NCBI GenBank assembly: GCA_965199805.1
Contig: CBDATO010000003.1
Coordinates: 248,001 to 312,000 of the forward strand
Length of the DNA stretch: 64,000 nt
Reading direction: 5' to 3'
Source: DATAZK01 sp965199805
Lineage (GTDB): Bacteria > Actinomycetota > Actinomycetes > Frankiales > Frankiaceae
Numbering within the stretch: the first letter of the stretch is position 1; each line of letters begins with the position of its first letter. Under the pieces are notes generated by a model. That model saw nothing but the letters and a program-made list of their open reading frames with translations. It made no database searches and was not told the origin of the DNA. Of the stretch, positions 16,686 through 25,308 are shown piece after piece. Made by a program: the position numbers and the translations under genes.

Positions 16686-17513
16686 CTAGAGCCGTCCCAC
16701 GCGCAGGTCCTGCGGCACCCAGTCGGGGGAGCGCTTGTCGCGGAACGCCTCCCAGCCCTCGCGGGCCTCCGGTCCGTACAGGCTGGCGTCCATGGTCATC
16801 CGATCGAATTGTCCGTAGCCCTGCGAGATGACCCGCTTGACGTCGGCGCGGGCCGCCGGCGCGCAGCGCACGCAGTCGGCCAGCACCCCGACCGCCGCCT
16901 CGAGCAGCTCCTCGTGCGGCACGGTGCGGGCGACGAGTCCCCAGTCGAGCGCCTCGGCGGCGGTGACCCGGCGGCCGGTGAAGAGCATGTCCTTCGCGCG
17001 GGCCGGGCCGATCTGGGCCGGCAGGTAGCTCGCGTAACCGGTGTCGGCGATCCCGCGGTAGAGCTCGGGCGCCCGGAAGACCGCACGCTCGCTCGCGACC
17101 GTCACGTCGGACATGATCGCAATCAGCAGCCCGCCGCCCTGGCAGATGCCGTTGACCGCGCTGACCACCGGCTTGCGGCTGTGCCGCACGGCGTCGAACG
17201 GGGTGTTGTCCATCCCGAAGTACTTGGGCCCGCCCCAGTCGTCCACCTCGCTGGCGCCGAGGTCGCCGCCGGGGATGAACACGTCGTCGACCCCGGTGAG
17301 TACGAGCCCGCGGAGCTCGGGATCGGTGTTGACCCGGTCGACCGCGTAGCGCAGCCCGAAATACATGGCCCCGGTCAGCGCATTGCGCGCAGCGGGACGG
17401 TCGACGACGACGAGGGCATACCAGCCGTGGCGCTCGAAGCGCAGGAAGGGCGTGCCGAGCCAGTCGCCCTCCGGCGGTCGGGGCCGGCCGTGAGCGGGCG
17501 GGGGCGTACTCAT
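16686..17513 (-). CDS. Enoyl-CoA hydratase/isomerase family protein, isomerase-type active site
   Basis: A 275-residue crotonase-fold protein. The position of crotonase Glu144 is Leu (CQGGGLLIAIMSD), while the Glu164 position is kept (FRAPELYRGIADTGYASYLPAQIG). A single retained Glu is typical of delta3-delta2-enoyl-CoA isomerases, so isomerase activity is more likely than hydration. It is upstream of and adjacent to the FadD3-like ligase, and divergent from the SDR gene at 17739 across a 225-base regulatory gap. Confidence 0.86.
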   Translation of the reverse strand: MSTPPPAHGRPRPPEGDWLGTPFLRFERHGWYALVVVDRPAARNALTGAMYFGLRYAVDRVNTDPELRGLVLTGVDDVFIPGGDLGASEVDDWGGPKYFGMDNTPFDAVRHSRKPVVSAVNGICQGGGLLIAIMSDVTVASERAVFRAPELYRGIADTGYASYLPAQIGPARAKDMLFTGRRVTAAEALDWGLVARTVPHEELLEAAVGVLADCVRCAPAARADVKRVISQGYGQFDRMTMDASLYGPEAREGWEAFRDKRSPDWVPQDLRVGRL

Positions 17514-17738
17514 GCGAGGGGGGACCTCCCGGGCAGGGCCTTCGAGCGGCTGGCGTCAGCCGCCTGAGCAAACTGTCGCAACCGTCACGGCGCTGCTCAG
17601 AGTGCCTACCTGGCGTCCGTGACGCGGACCCCCGCATGGTAGACAAGAAGGTGCACTTGATCGTTCTCGCCGCCCTGCATCGCAGCGGCTTCGCGCCTTT
17701 CTGCAGAGCGCGCACCAGACAGTGAAAGAGGTCATCGG
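17514..17738. promoter_or_regulatory. Divergent promoter region with inverted repeats
   Basis: The 225-base gap between divergent acyl-CoA genes holds CTGAGCA (17564-17570) and its complement TGCTCAG (17594-17600) separated by 23 bases, and GTCCG-TGACG-CGGAC (17615-17629). AAGAGG about 8 bases before the ATG at 17739 is the ribosome-binding site. The repeats are operator candidates; I could not match them to the known KstR or KstR2 consensus. Confidence 0.4.
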
Positions 17739-18662
17739 ATGGGTCTGCTCGACGGCAAGGTCGCCATCGTCACGGGCGCTGGGCACGGCATCGGTCGCGG
17801 TCACGCGCTGGAGCTGGCCCGCCAGGGGGCGAAGGTTGTCGTCAACGACCTCGGTGGCTCGGTGCGCGGTGAGGGCGCCGGCCGCGCCGCCGACGAGACC
17901 GTCGGCCTGATCGAGGCCGCCGGTGGCACCGCGGTGTCGAACTACGGCGACGTCTCGAACTACGAGCAGGCCGGCGAGCTCGTCCAGCAGGCGATCGACG
18001 CGTTCGGCTCGCTCGACATCCTGATCAACAACGCCGGCATCGTGCGCGACGCCGCGGTGTGGAACATGCCCGAGTCCGACTTCGACGCCGTTATGGCCGT
18101 CCACGTCAAGGGCACCTGGAACACCTCGAGCCACGCGTCGAAGTACTGGCGGGCGAAGTCCAAGCAGGGCCCCGTGCGCGGTCGCATCATCAACACGACC
18201 TCCGGCGCGGGCCTCGGCGGCAACTTCGGCCAGAGCGGTTACGCCACTGCCAAGGCCGCCATCGTCGGCCTCACCCTCACGCTGTCCATCGAGCTCTACA
18301 AGATGGGCGTCACCGTCAACGCGATCGGCCCGGCCGGTCTCACCCGCATCACCGCGTCGATCCCGGGTGCCGGCGACGCCTTCGAGCCCAACGACCTCGA
18401 GCCCGACCAGTTCCACCCGATGGACCCGGCCGGCTCCTCGCCGCTCGCCGCCTGGCTCGCCAGCGACGACGCCCAGTACGTCACCGGCCAGGTCATCCGC
18501 TGCCTCGACGACCGCATCATCTGGATGCAGGGCTGGACCGAGCGCAAGGTCATCCACTCGGGCGACAAGCGCTGGAAGGCCGAGGAGCTCGGCGGCATCA
18601 TGGCCCAGCAGGTCTTCGAGGTGCGCCCGTCCAGCCTGAACTTCAAGTCCAGCCGCGACTGA
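17739..18662 (+). CDS. SDR family oxidoreductase (3-hydroxyacyl-CoA / hydroxysteroid dehydrogenase-like)
   Basis: 307 residues, classical short-chain dehydrogenase with a C-terminal extension. NAD-binding GAGHGIGR is at residues 13-20, the NNAG motif near residue 91, and the catalytic Tyr-x-x-x-Lys is SGYATAKAA. The layout (VVVNDLGGSVRGEGAG after strand 2) matches HSD17B4-type (3R)-hydroxyacyl-CoA dehydrogenases and mycobacterial relatives in steroid regulons. It probably oxidises a beta-hydroxyacyl-CoA made by the MaoC-type hydratase. It starts 23 bases before the ligase gene at 18685. Confidence 0.9.
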   Translation: MGLLDGKVAIVTGAGHGIGRGHALELARQGAKVVVNDLGGSVRGEGAGRAADETVGLIEAAGGTAVSNYGDVSNYEQAGELVQQAIDAFGSLDILINNAGIVRDAAVWNMPESDFDAVMAVHVKGTWNTSSHASKYWRAKSKQGPVRGRIINTTSGAGLGGNFGQSGYATAKAAIVGLTLTLSIELYKMGVTVNAIGPAGLTRITASIPGAGDAFEPNDLEPDQFHPMDPAGSSPLAAWLASDDAQYVTGQVIRCLDDRIIWMQGWTERKVIHSGDKRWKAEELGGIMAQQVFEVRPSSLNFKSSRD

Positions 18663-18684
18663 CCGAGGGCCCGGCCGCAGCCGT

Positions 18685-20211
18685 ATGACCTCGTTCTGGT
18701 CCCTGATCGCGTCCCGGGCCGCGCAGACGCCTGACGCCGAGATGCTCGTCGACGAGCACTCCCGGTCGCTCACGTTCGCCGGCTTCCGGGACGCGGCCGA
18801 GCGCGCGGCTGCGAGCCTGCACGCCTGGGGCATCCGCCCCGGTACGCGGGTGGTGTGGCAGCTGACCACCCGACTCGAGACGCTCGTGCTGAGCGCGGCG
18901 CTGTGCCGGCTCGGCGCGGTGCAGATCCCGGTGCTGCCCATCTACCGCGGCCGGGAGCTGGCGTTCGTCCTCGGCCAGACGAAGGCCGACTATCTGCTGG
19001 TTGCCGCCCGCTGGCGCGACATCGACCTCGCGGGTCTCGCGGCAGACGCCATCGCCGGCACCGCCGTGCAGATGCTCGTCGTCGACGGGACGCTCGAGCG
19101 TGCCTTCGCGGAGGGCGACCCTGCCGTCCTGCCGCCGGCTCCCACCGACGACGACGCGGTGCGTTGGATCTTCTACACGTCAGGCACCACGTCGGACCCC
19201 AAGGGCGCGATGCACGGCGACATCGCCGGCATCAACGCCGGCCGGGTGCTCAACGACGGGATGCAGATCGGCCCGGCAGACCGGGTCGCGATGGTCTTCC
19301 CGATCGCCCACATCGGCGGGTGCGCGGTGTGGCAGGCCGCCTGCCTGCTGTCCGGCGCCACCCTCGTCTTCACCGAATACGTCGAGCCCGCCACCATCGC
19401 CGACCTGCTGCGCGAGCACCGGGTCACGCTCGCCGGCACGGGCCCCGCCCATCACGCGCTGTACGTCGCCGCGCAGCGCGCCCACCCGGGCGAGCCGTAC
19501 TTCCCCGACGTGCGGATCTACACCAGCGGGGGAGCGGCCAAGCCGCCGAGCCACTTCGCGATGATCGTCGAGGAGCTCGGCAAGCCCATCGCCAGCTCGT
19601 ACGGGCTCACCGAGGCCCCGATCCTCACCAGCACCCACGGCGACGACCCGGACGACGTGCTCGCCGGCTCCGAGGGTCGGGCAGGCGTCGGCGTCACACT
19701 CAAGATCGTCGACCTGGACGGCGTCGAGGCGCCTACCGGAGTGTCCGGCGAGGTGGTGGCCAAGGCGCCACAGGTCATGAAGGGCTACCTCGACGCGGCA
19801 CTCGACGCCGAGGCCTTCACGGCCGACGGCTGGCTGCGCACGGGCGACCTCGGCCGACTCGACGCCGCCGGCAATCTCACGATCACCGGACGCATCAAGG
19901 ACGTGATCATCCGCAAGGGCGAGACGTTCAGCGCCCGCGAGGTCGAGGACCTGCTGATCACCTCGCCGGAGGTGGCCGACGTCGCGGTGGTCGGCCTGCC
20001 GCATCCGGTGCTCGGCGAGATGGCCTGCGCCTGCATCGTGCCGGCCGATCCCGCTTCGCCGCCGACGCTGGCGTCGCTCACCGCCCACCTCGCCGCGCAG
20101 GGCGTGATGAAGCAGAAGTGGCCGGAGCGCCTCGAGCTGGTCGACGCGCTGCCGTACAACCTCGCCGGCAAGGTCGTGAAGGCCGATCTGAAGGCCCGCT
20201 TCGCCGACTGA
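18685..20211 (+). CDS. AMP-binding acyl-CoA ligase (cyclohexanecarboxylate-CoA ligase-like)
   Basis: 508 residues. ANL motifs: FYTSGTTSDPKGAMH, SSYGLTEAPILTS, GWLRTGDLGRLDAAGNLTITGRIKDVIIRKGETFSAREVEDLL and LAGKVVKADLK. The N-terminal wording (TRVVWQLTTRLETLVLSAALCRLGAVQIPVLPIYRGRELAFVL) is like AliA-type cyclohexanecarboxylate-CoA ligases and FadD relatives used for cyclic acids. The P-loop has SDPKG where GRPKG is typical. It lies 22 bases downstream of the SDR gene in the same direction. Confidence 0.89.
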   Translation: MTSFWSLIASRAAQTPDAEMLVDEHSRSLTFAGFRDAAERAAASLHAWGIRPGTRVVWQLTTRLETLVLSAALCRLGAVQIPVLPIYRGRELAFVLGQTKADYLLVAARWRDIDLAGLAADAIAGTAVQMLVVDGTLERAFAEGDPAVLPPAPTDDDAVRWIFYTSGTTSDPKGAMHGDIAGINAGRVLNDGMQIGPADRVAMVFPIAHIGGCAVWQAACLLSGATLVFTEYVEPATIADLLREHRVTLAGTGPAHHALYVAAQRAHPGEPYFPDVRIYTSGGAAKPPSHFAMIVEELGKPIASSYGLTEAPILTSTHGDDPDDVLAGSEGRAGVGVTLKIVDLDGVEAPTGVSGEVVAKAPQVMKGYLDAALDAEAFTADGWLRTGDLGRLDAAGNLTITGRIKDVIIRKGETFSAREVEDLLITSPEVADVAVVGLPHPVLGEMACACIVPADPASPPTLASLTAHLAAQGVMKQKWPERLELVDALPYNLAGKVVKADLKARFAD

Positions 20212-20232
20212 CCGGTAGGTCCGTCTGACCAA

Positions 20233-21201
20233 TCAGGTCCAGGCGACCAGCGGCCCGCAGGCTGCCACCAGCGCCTCGGTGGCGCCGAAGTCGACGGCCG
20301 GCTCCAGCACCGTCACCCCGCCGGCGGCGAGCGCGTCGCGGAGCTGCTGCTGGTGCTCGGCCGCTGACCAGCCGTGGCCGTCCGCGCTGCCCCAGAGCTC
20401 CACGACGAGCGTGAGTCCCTCGCTCCGTGCGCGGTCGAGTTGCGCGGCGACGGTGGCGCCCGCTGGAGCATCGAGCACCGCGACGGCCGGCGCTCCCGAG
20501 CGGGCCACGGCCAGCGCGCGCTCGAGCGCAAGCCCCGGCGTGGACGACGCCGGCACCTGAACGCTGCCGAGCCGGGTCGTCGGCACCGTACGGGCGACCC
20601 ACCAGCCGGCCCGGCCCGCCTCGGCGCACACCACGCCCTCGGCGCCGAGCGCGGCGACGATGTCGGAGGCGGCGCGGGCCGGGTTCAGCGGGGCGTCCTG
20701 GTGCTTGTAGAGGGGCTGGGCCAGGTCCCACATCACCTGGAACATCGCCGGCAGCGGGGGCGGCGTCGGCGGCGTACCCCAGGTGGGGGTGACGTGCTCT
20801 GCGGCAGCGGCGAGGTCGGCGACGGCCACCGACCGCCACGCCGAGGCGGCGAGCCGATCAGGGTCGAGACCGGTGGCCCGGAGCAGGGCGGGCCGGCACT
20901 CCTCGACGTCGACGCCGACGACGAGAACGGGGGACTCGGGCCGGGCCCCGGCGAGCTGCAGGTCGCGCTCCTGCAGGCACCCGGTGCCGAGGTGGTACGG
21001 GCTGTCCCAGCGGAACATGCCCTTGGACGTGAAGGTGTTGAGCACCCCGAGGCCGGTGCGCTCGGCAAACGCCTGCAGCACCCCGACCGCACCCGCGTCG
21101 ATCACCCCGTGACCGGCGAGCACGAAGTCCGCGGCGAAGGGCTCACCGGCTCCGAGGGAGAGCACCGGCAGCGCTGCGGGGTGGTGCGAACTCGACGTCA
21201 C
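20233..21201 (-). CDS. TPP-enzyme-like protein lacking the N-terminal PYR domain
   Basis: About 322 residues from GTG at 21201 (an upstream in-frame start at 21264 is less likely). It resembles the central domain of acetolactate-synthase-type enzymes (VLAGHGVIDAGAVGVLQAFAERTGLGVLNTFTSKGMF) followed by a degraded C-terminal TPP domain. The GDG-x(n)-NN pyrophosphate motif is not visible, and the N-terminal domain with the catalytic Glu is missing. Half-size TPP proteins can work with a partner subunit, but none is encoded here. It is convergent with the ligase at 18685 and divergent from the dehydrogenase at 21385. It could be a ligand-binding relic or a subunit. Confidence 0.7.
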   Translation of the reverse strand: MTSSSHHPAALPVLSLGAGEPFAADFVLAGHGVIDAGAVGVLQAFAERTGLGVLNTFTSKGMFRWDSPYHLGTGCLQERDLQLAGARPESPVLVVGVDVEECRPALLRATGLDPDRLAASAWRSVAVADLAAAAEHVTPTWGTPPTPPPLPAMFQVMWDLAQPLYKHQDAPLNPARAASDIVAALGAEGVVCAEAGRAGWWVARTVPTTRLGSVQVPASSTPGLALERALAVARSGAPAVAVLDAPAGATVAAQLDRARSEGLTLVVELWGSADGHGWSAAEHQQQLRDALAAGGVTVLEPAVDFGATEALVAACGPLVAWT

Positions 21202-21384
21202 GGCGCTCCTCGGTGCTGCGGCGGCATCCGGCGGATTTCGTCGGTGCCCGCCGGTAGTTTCCACTCTTGGCGCGCCGAGCGACCCCGCTGCCCGTGGGCG
21301 TCGACCGGTGGGCTAGAAACGATGCAGCGGTAGAACTCAGTTACACCGGGTTGCCGCGTTTGCCGAAGGATCGCTGGAGGACGC

Positions 21385-22632
21385 GTGGATCTGCAGGACA
21401 CCCCCGAGGAGGCGGCGTTCCGCGAGGAGGCTCGCGCCTGGCTCGTCGAGCACGCCCCGGCCTACGAGGACGAGGGGCGCAAGGTCCTGCGTGACCACCA
21501 GACGGCCGCGACGGCCGAGGACTACGCCCGGGTGGAGAAGGAAGCGCACGACGCTGCCCGCCACTGGCAGACCGAGCTCTTCGAGGGTGGCTGGGCCGGC
21601 ATCGCGTGGCCCAAGTCCTTCGGTGGCCGTAGCGGCACCCCGATGCAGACCGCGATCTTCGCGGAGGAGCAGTCGAAGTTCAACGTCTCCAACGGGCCGC
21701 TGATGGTCTCCATCAACATGGTGGGCCCGACGCTCATGGCGCACGGCACCAAGGAGCAGCAGGAGCAGCACCTCCACAAGATCATCAGTGGTCAGGAGGT
21801 CTGGTGCCAGCTCTACAGCGAGCCGGGCGCCGGCTCCGACCTCGCCTCCTTGCGCACGCGCGCCGAGCTCGACGGCGACGAGTGGGTGGTCAACGGCCAG
21901 AAGGTGTGGAACTCGAGCGCCCGGGCGGCCGACTGGGGCATCCTGCTGGCCCGCACCGACATCGACGTGCCCAAGCACCAGGGCATCACGTACTTCCTGG
22001 TCGACATGCGCACGCCGGGCATCGACGTGCGCCCGCTGCGGCAGGCCACGGGTGGCTACCACTTCAACGAGGTCTTCCTCGACGACGTGCGGATCCCGAT
22101 CGACAACGTGTGCGGCTCGGTGGGTGAGGGCTGGAACGTCGCCCGCACCACGCTCGCCAACGAGCGGGCGATGATCGGCGGAGGCGGCAGCCGTGGTCAG
22201 CTGCCCAAGCTGATCGACCTGGCCCGCCAGCACGGCAAGAGCGACGACCCGCTCACCCGCCAGGCCATCGCCAAGGTGATCACCAGCGAGCGGGTGCTGA
22301 GCTACCTCGGCATGCGCGCGCGTACGGCGCTGTCGCAGGGCATCCCGCCCGGCCCCGAGGCGTCGGTCATGAAGCTGCTGGTCGGTGACCACCTGACGGC
22401 GGTCGCCGATGCGGCTCTGCAGATCGAGGGCGTCGCCGGCATGCTCGCCGGGGCAGATGCCCCCGAGCACGGCGAGTGGCAGACCGCCCGCATGTCCACC
22501 TGGATGACCAAGATCGGCGGCGGCACCGACGAGGTGCAGCGCAATGTCATCGCCGAGCGGGTCCTCGGCCTCCCGCGCGAGGTCTCGGCCGACAAGAACA
22601 TCCCCTTCCGCGACCTCGTCGGCCGCGGCTAG
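21385..22632 (+). CDS. Acyl-CoA dehydrogenase family protein
   Basis: 415 residues from GTG with GGAGG upstream. Landmarks include WCQLYSEPGAGSDLASLRTRA (about residues 138-158), EWVVNGQKVWNSSARAADWG, and GGGTDEVQRNVIAERVLGLPREV near the C-terminus. It is the same FadE type as the proteins at 10081 and 36705. It forms a run with the amidohydrolase-like protein and the ligase at 23538. The upstream gap has an AT-richer stretch (TAGAACTCAGTTACACC near 21328) that may carry the promoter. Confidence 0.92.
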   Translation: MDLQDTPEEAAFREEARAWLVEHAPAYEDEGRKVLRDHQTAATAEDYARVEKEAHDAARHWQTELFEGGWAGIAWPKSFGGRSGTPMQTAIFAEEQSKFNVSNGPLMVSINMVGPTLMAHGTKEQQEQHLHKIISGQEVWCQLYSEPGAGSDLASLRTRAELDGDEWVVNGQKVWNSSARAADWGILLARTDIDVPKHQGITYFLVDMRTPGIDVRPLRQATGGYHFNEVFLDDVRIPIDNVCGSVGEGWNVARTTLANERAMIGGGGSRGQLPKLIDLARQHGKSDDPLTRQAIAKVITSERVLSYLGMRARTALSQGIPPGPEASVMKLLVGDHLTAVADAALQIEGVAGMLAGADAPEHGEWQTARMSTWMTKIGGGTDEVQRNVIAERVLGLPREVSADKNIPFRDLVGRG

Positions 22633-22665
22633 CACTCCAGCGTCGACTTCCTGAGGAGCAGTTCC

Positions 22666-23541
22666 ATGGGCATGCCCACCGACGTCCCGATCATCGACAC
22701 GATGATCGGTTTCCCGATGCGTGACGTCTCCAAGACGTACGAGTTCATCACCAAGCAGACCAAGGACGCCGAGTCCAGCGAGTTCGCGTTCCCGGCGCAG
22801 TACATGTTCAAGGACGTGCCGCACGAGTACCACGGCACCGAGGACCCGATCTCGGTCACCCTCGAGGCGATGGACAAGTACAACATCGAGTGGGGCATGA
22901 TCAGCGTCGGCGAGCCCGACGGTGACGGGGAACGGGCGCTCAAGCAGTACCCGAACCGGTTCATCGGCAGCGTCGGGGTCGACGCGAACGACGGCGTCAA
23001 TGCCCTCCGCAAGATCGAGCGCGCCCACGGCGACTTCGACGCGCGGGCCATCACGCTCTTCCCGGCCGGCATGTTCCCGCAGGTCCCGATCAACGACAAG
23101 AAGATGTACCCGATCTACGCGAAGGCGTGCGAGCTCGACATCCCGGTGTTCTGCTGCGCCGGCATCCCCGGCCCGCGCCTGAAGTTCGCACCGCAGAAGG
23201 TCGAGCTCATCGACGAGGTCATGTACGACTTCCCGGAGCTCACGTTCGTCACCCGCCACGGCTGCGAGCCGTGGACCGAGCTGGCCATGAAGCTCATGCT
23301 GAAGTGGCCCGGCCTGCACTACTCGACGAGCGCCTTCGCCCCGAAGCACTACAACAAGGTCATCATCGACTACGCCAACACCCGCGGTGCCGACAAGATC
23401 ATCTACGGCGGCTACTTCCCGATGGGCATGACGATGGACCGCATCATGGGCGACATGCCCAACGTGCCGTTCAAGGACGAGGTGTGGCCGAAGTTCCTGC
23501 GCGGCAACGCTGCGCGCGTCCTCAAGCTCGACACGAAGTGA
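22666..23541 (+). CDS. Amidohydrolase-2 (ACMSD-like) family protein lacking metal ligands
   Basis: 291 residues from ATG with GAGGAG 8 bases upstream. The overall TIM-barrel pattern is that of amidohydrolase-2 proteins such as ACMSD, but most metal ligands are absent. The N-terminal H-x-H is replaced (IIDTMIGFP: Met13, Gly15), the mid-barrel His is Cys164 (PVFCCAG), and the final Asp is Tyr250 (IIYGGYFP where FGSDYP is usual). Only His198 (RHGCEPW) remains. A classical metal-dependent hydrolase or decarboxylase reaction is therefore unlikely. Its stop overlaps the ligase start by 4 bases and it follows an acyl-CoA dehydrogenase, so it is fixed in a CoA pathway. Confidence 0.82.
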   Translation: MGMPTDVPIIDTMIGFPMRDVSKTYEFITKQTKDAESSEFAFPAQYMFKDVPHEYHGTEDPISVTLEAMDKYNIEWGMISVGEPDGDGERALKQYPNRFIGSVGVDANDGVNALRKIERAHGDFDARAITLFPAGMFPQVPINDKKMYPIYAKACELDIPVFCCAGIPGPRLKFAPQKVELIDEVMYDFPELTFVTRHGCEPWTELAMKLMLKWPGLHYSTSAFAPKHYNKVIIDYANTRGADKIIYGGYFPMGMTMDRIMGDMPNVPFKDEVWPKFLRGNAARVLKLDTK

Positions 23542-25271
23542 CCGCGCCGGCCGACACCGAGGCCGTCACGCTGGTCTGGCAGGGTGCCGGGGCACTATCG
23601 CCGGAGCAGCATGAGCGGCTGATGGGGCCGGGCGCCCCGTTCGAGATCGTCGTCGAGGACGTGCTGGGGGCGCCGGCCGAGGTCTTCGCCCAGCGTCCGC
23701 GCAACCTGCGTGAGGTCATCGAGCGCGCCGGTCGCGATCATGCCGACAAGATCTTCCTCGTCTCACCCGACGGCGAGGAGATCACCTACGCGGAGACGGT
23801 CGCCCGGGTGGCCCGCATCGCCGAGACGCTCGCTCGTGACTACGGGGTCGGCAAGGGCGATCGGGTGGGCTTCGCGTCGGCGAACACGGTCGAGTACGTG
23901 CTCTGCTACTGGGCGGCGCTCTCGCTCGGAGCGATCCTGAGCAACTTCAACGGCTGGTGGACGGCGCCGGAGCTGGCGTACGGCATCGAGCTCACCGAGC
24001 CCGTCGTCGTGCTCGCCGACTCGCGCCGGCTGGAGCTCCTCGAAAACGCGCCGGTGCCGGCGTCCGGGCTGCGGCCCCCGCTGGTGGCGATGGCCACCGC
24101 GGCGGCGGCAGGCCTGCAGTCCGACGGTCCCGACGTCGCGCTGCCCTCGGTCGAGATCGACGAGGACGACCCGGCGATCATCCTGTTCACCAGTGGCACC
24201 ACCGGGCGTCCCAAGGGTGCGACGTCGACGCACCGCAACTGGATCCACTTCGCGCTGTGCAACACCATGGCTGGCGCGGTCGGCATGGCAGCAGCGGGCG
24301 TACCGGCAGGTGCCGCGGGCAAGGCCCCGCAGCCGTCCGGGATCTTCGCGGCCCCGATCTTCCACATCTCGGGCAGCGGCCCGCTGACCAACGCCCCCGG
24401 CAGCGGCATGAAGCTCGTACTGCCGCCGCCCGGCCGCTGGGACGAGACGGTCACGCTCGAGCTGGTGCAGCGCCACCGCATCACGACGCTCAGCGGGGTG
24501 CCGACCCAGTTCTGGCGCATCCTGCAGCACCCCGACATCGCCTCTTACGACCTGTCCAGCGTGCAGACGCTGGGCGGCGGCGGAGCGGTGTTCCCGCCCG
24601 AGCTCGCCCGGCTGCTGTGGGCCACGTTGCCGCACGTCGGTGCCGGTCAGGGCTACGGCATGACCGAGACGGTCGGCATGGGCACCCGTCTCGGCGGCCC
24701 GGCGTTCAAGTCCCGGCCCGAGACGGTCGGGGTCTGCCAGGTCACGATGCAGGTGCAGATCCGTGACCAGGAGGGCAACGTCCTTCCCGCCGGCGAGGTC
24801 GGCGAGGTGCACATCTGGGGAGCCGGCGTCTTCCGCGGCTACTGGAACAACCCCGAGGCCACCGCCTCCGTCCTCGACGATCAGCGCTGGTACAAGACGG
24901 GTGACTTCGGGCGTACCGACGGGGAGTTCCTCACCCTCGAGAGCCGGATGCGGGACCTCATCATCCGCGGCGGCGAGAACATCTACCCGATCGAGATCGA
25001 GAACCGGTTGATCGAGCACCCGGAGATCGTCGACGTGGCGGTCATCGGCGTCGACCACCAGACCCTCGGGCAGGAGGTCAAGGCCTTCGTCGTGCCCGCG
25101 CCGGGTTGCAACCCGTCCGAGGAGGAGATCCGCGGATGGGTCAGCGAGGCGCTGGCCCGCTTCAAGGTCCCGACCTACGTCGAGTTCCGCGAGTCGCTGC
25201 CCTACAACGCGACGGGCAAGCTGCTCAAGCGCGAGCTGGAGGAAGAGTCGCGGGCGGTTCAGACGACCTGA
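23538..25271 (+). CDS. AMP-binding acyl-CoA ligase (long N-terminal form)
   Basis: 577 residues from GTG at 23538, overlapping the amidohydrolase-like stop. ANL motifs: LFTSGTTGRPKGATSTH, QGYGMTETVGMGT, WYKTGDFGRTDGEFLTLESRMRDLIIRGGENIYPIEIENRL and NATGKLLKRELEEE. The first 55 residues (LSPEQHERLMGPGAPFEIVVEDVLGAPAEVFAQRP) are an extension seen in a subset of actinobacterial long-chain or aryl ligases. It should activate an acid for the dehydrogenase encoded two genes upstream. Confidence 0.9.
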   Translation: MTAPADTEAVTLVWQGAGALSPEQHERLMGPGAPFEIVVEDVLGAPAEVFAQRPRNLREVIERAGRDHADKIFLVSPDGEEITYAETVARVARIAETLARDYGVGKGDRVGFASANTVEYVLCYWAALSLGAILSNFNGWWTAPELAYGIELTEPVVVLADSRRLELLENAPVPASGLRPPLVAMATAAAAGLQSDGPDVALPSVEIDEDDPAIILFTSGTTGRPKGATSTHRNWIHFALCNTMAGAVGMAAAGVPAGAAGKAPQPSGIFAAPIFHISGSGPLTNAPGSGMKLVLPPPGRWDETVTLELVQRHRITTLSGVPTQFWRILQHPDIASYDLSSVQTLGGGGAVFPPELARLLWATLPHVGAGQGYGMTETVGMGTRLGGPAFKSRPETVGVCQVTMQVQIRDQEGNVLPAGEVGEVHIWGAGVFRGYWNNPEATASVLDDQRWYKTGDFGRTDGEFLTLESRMRDLIIRGGENIYPIEIENRLIEHPEIVDVAVIGVDHQTLGQEVKAFVVPAPGCNPSEEEIRGWVSEALARFKVPTYVEFRESLPYNATGKLLKRELEEESRAVQTT

Positions 25272-25308
25272 TCTTCCCGCCGGCTCGCGTCGGGCGCACT
25301 ATGCACGC

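Noticed and set aside
17641..17670. KstR2-type operator from CAAG and CTTG near ACAAGAAGGTGCACTTGA
   Set aside because: The known motif has two bases between CAAG and CTTG; here there are eight, so the match is not acceptable.
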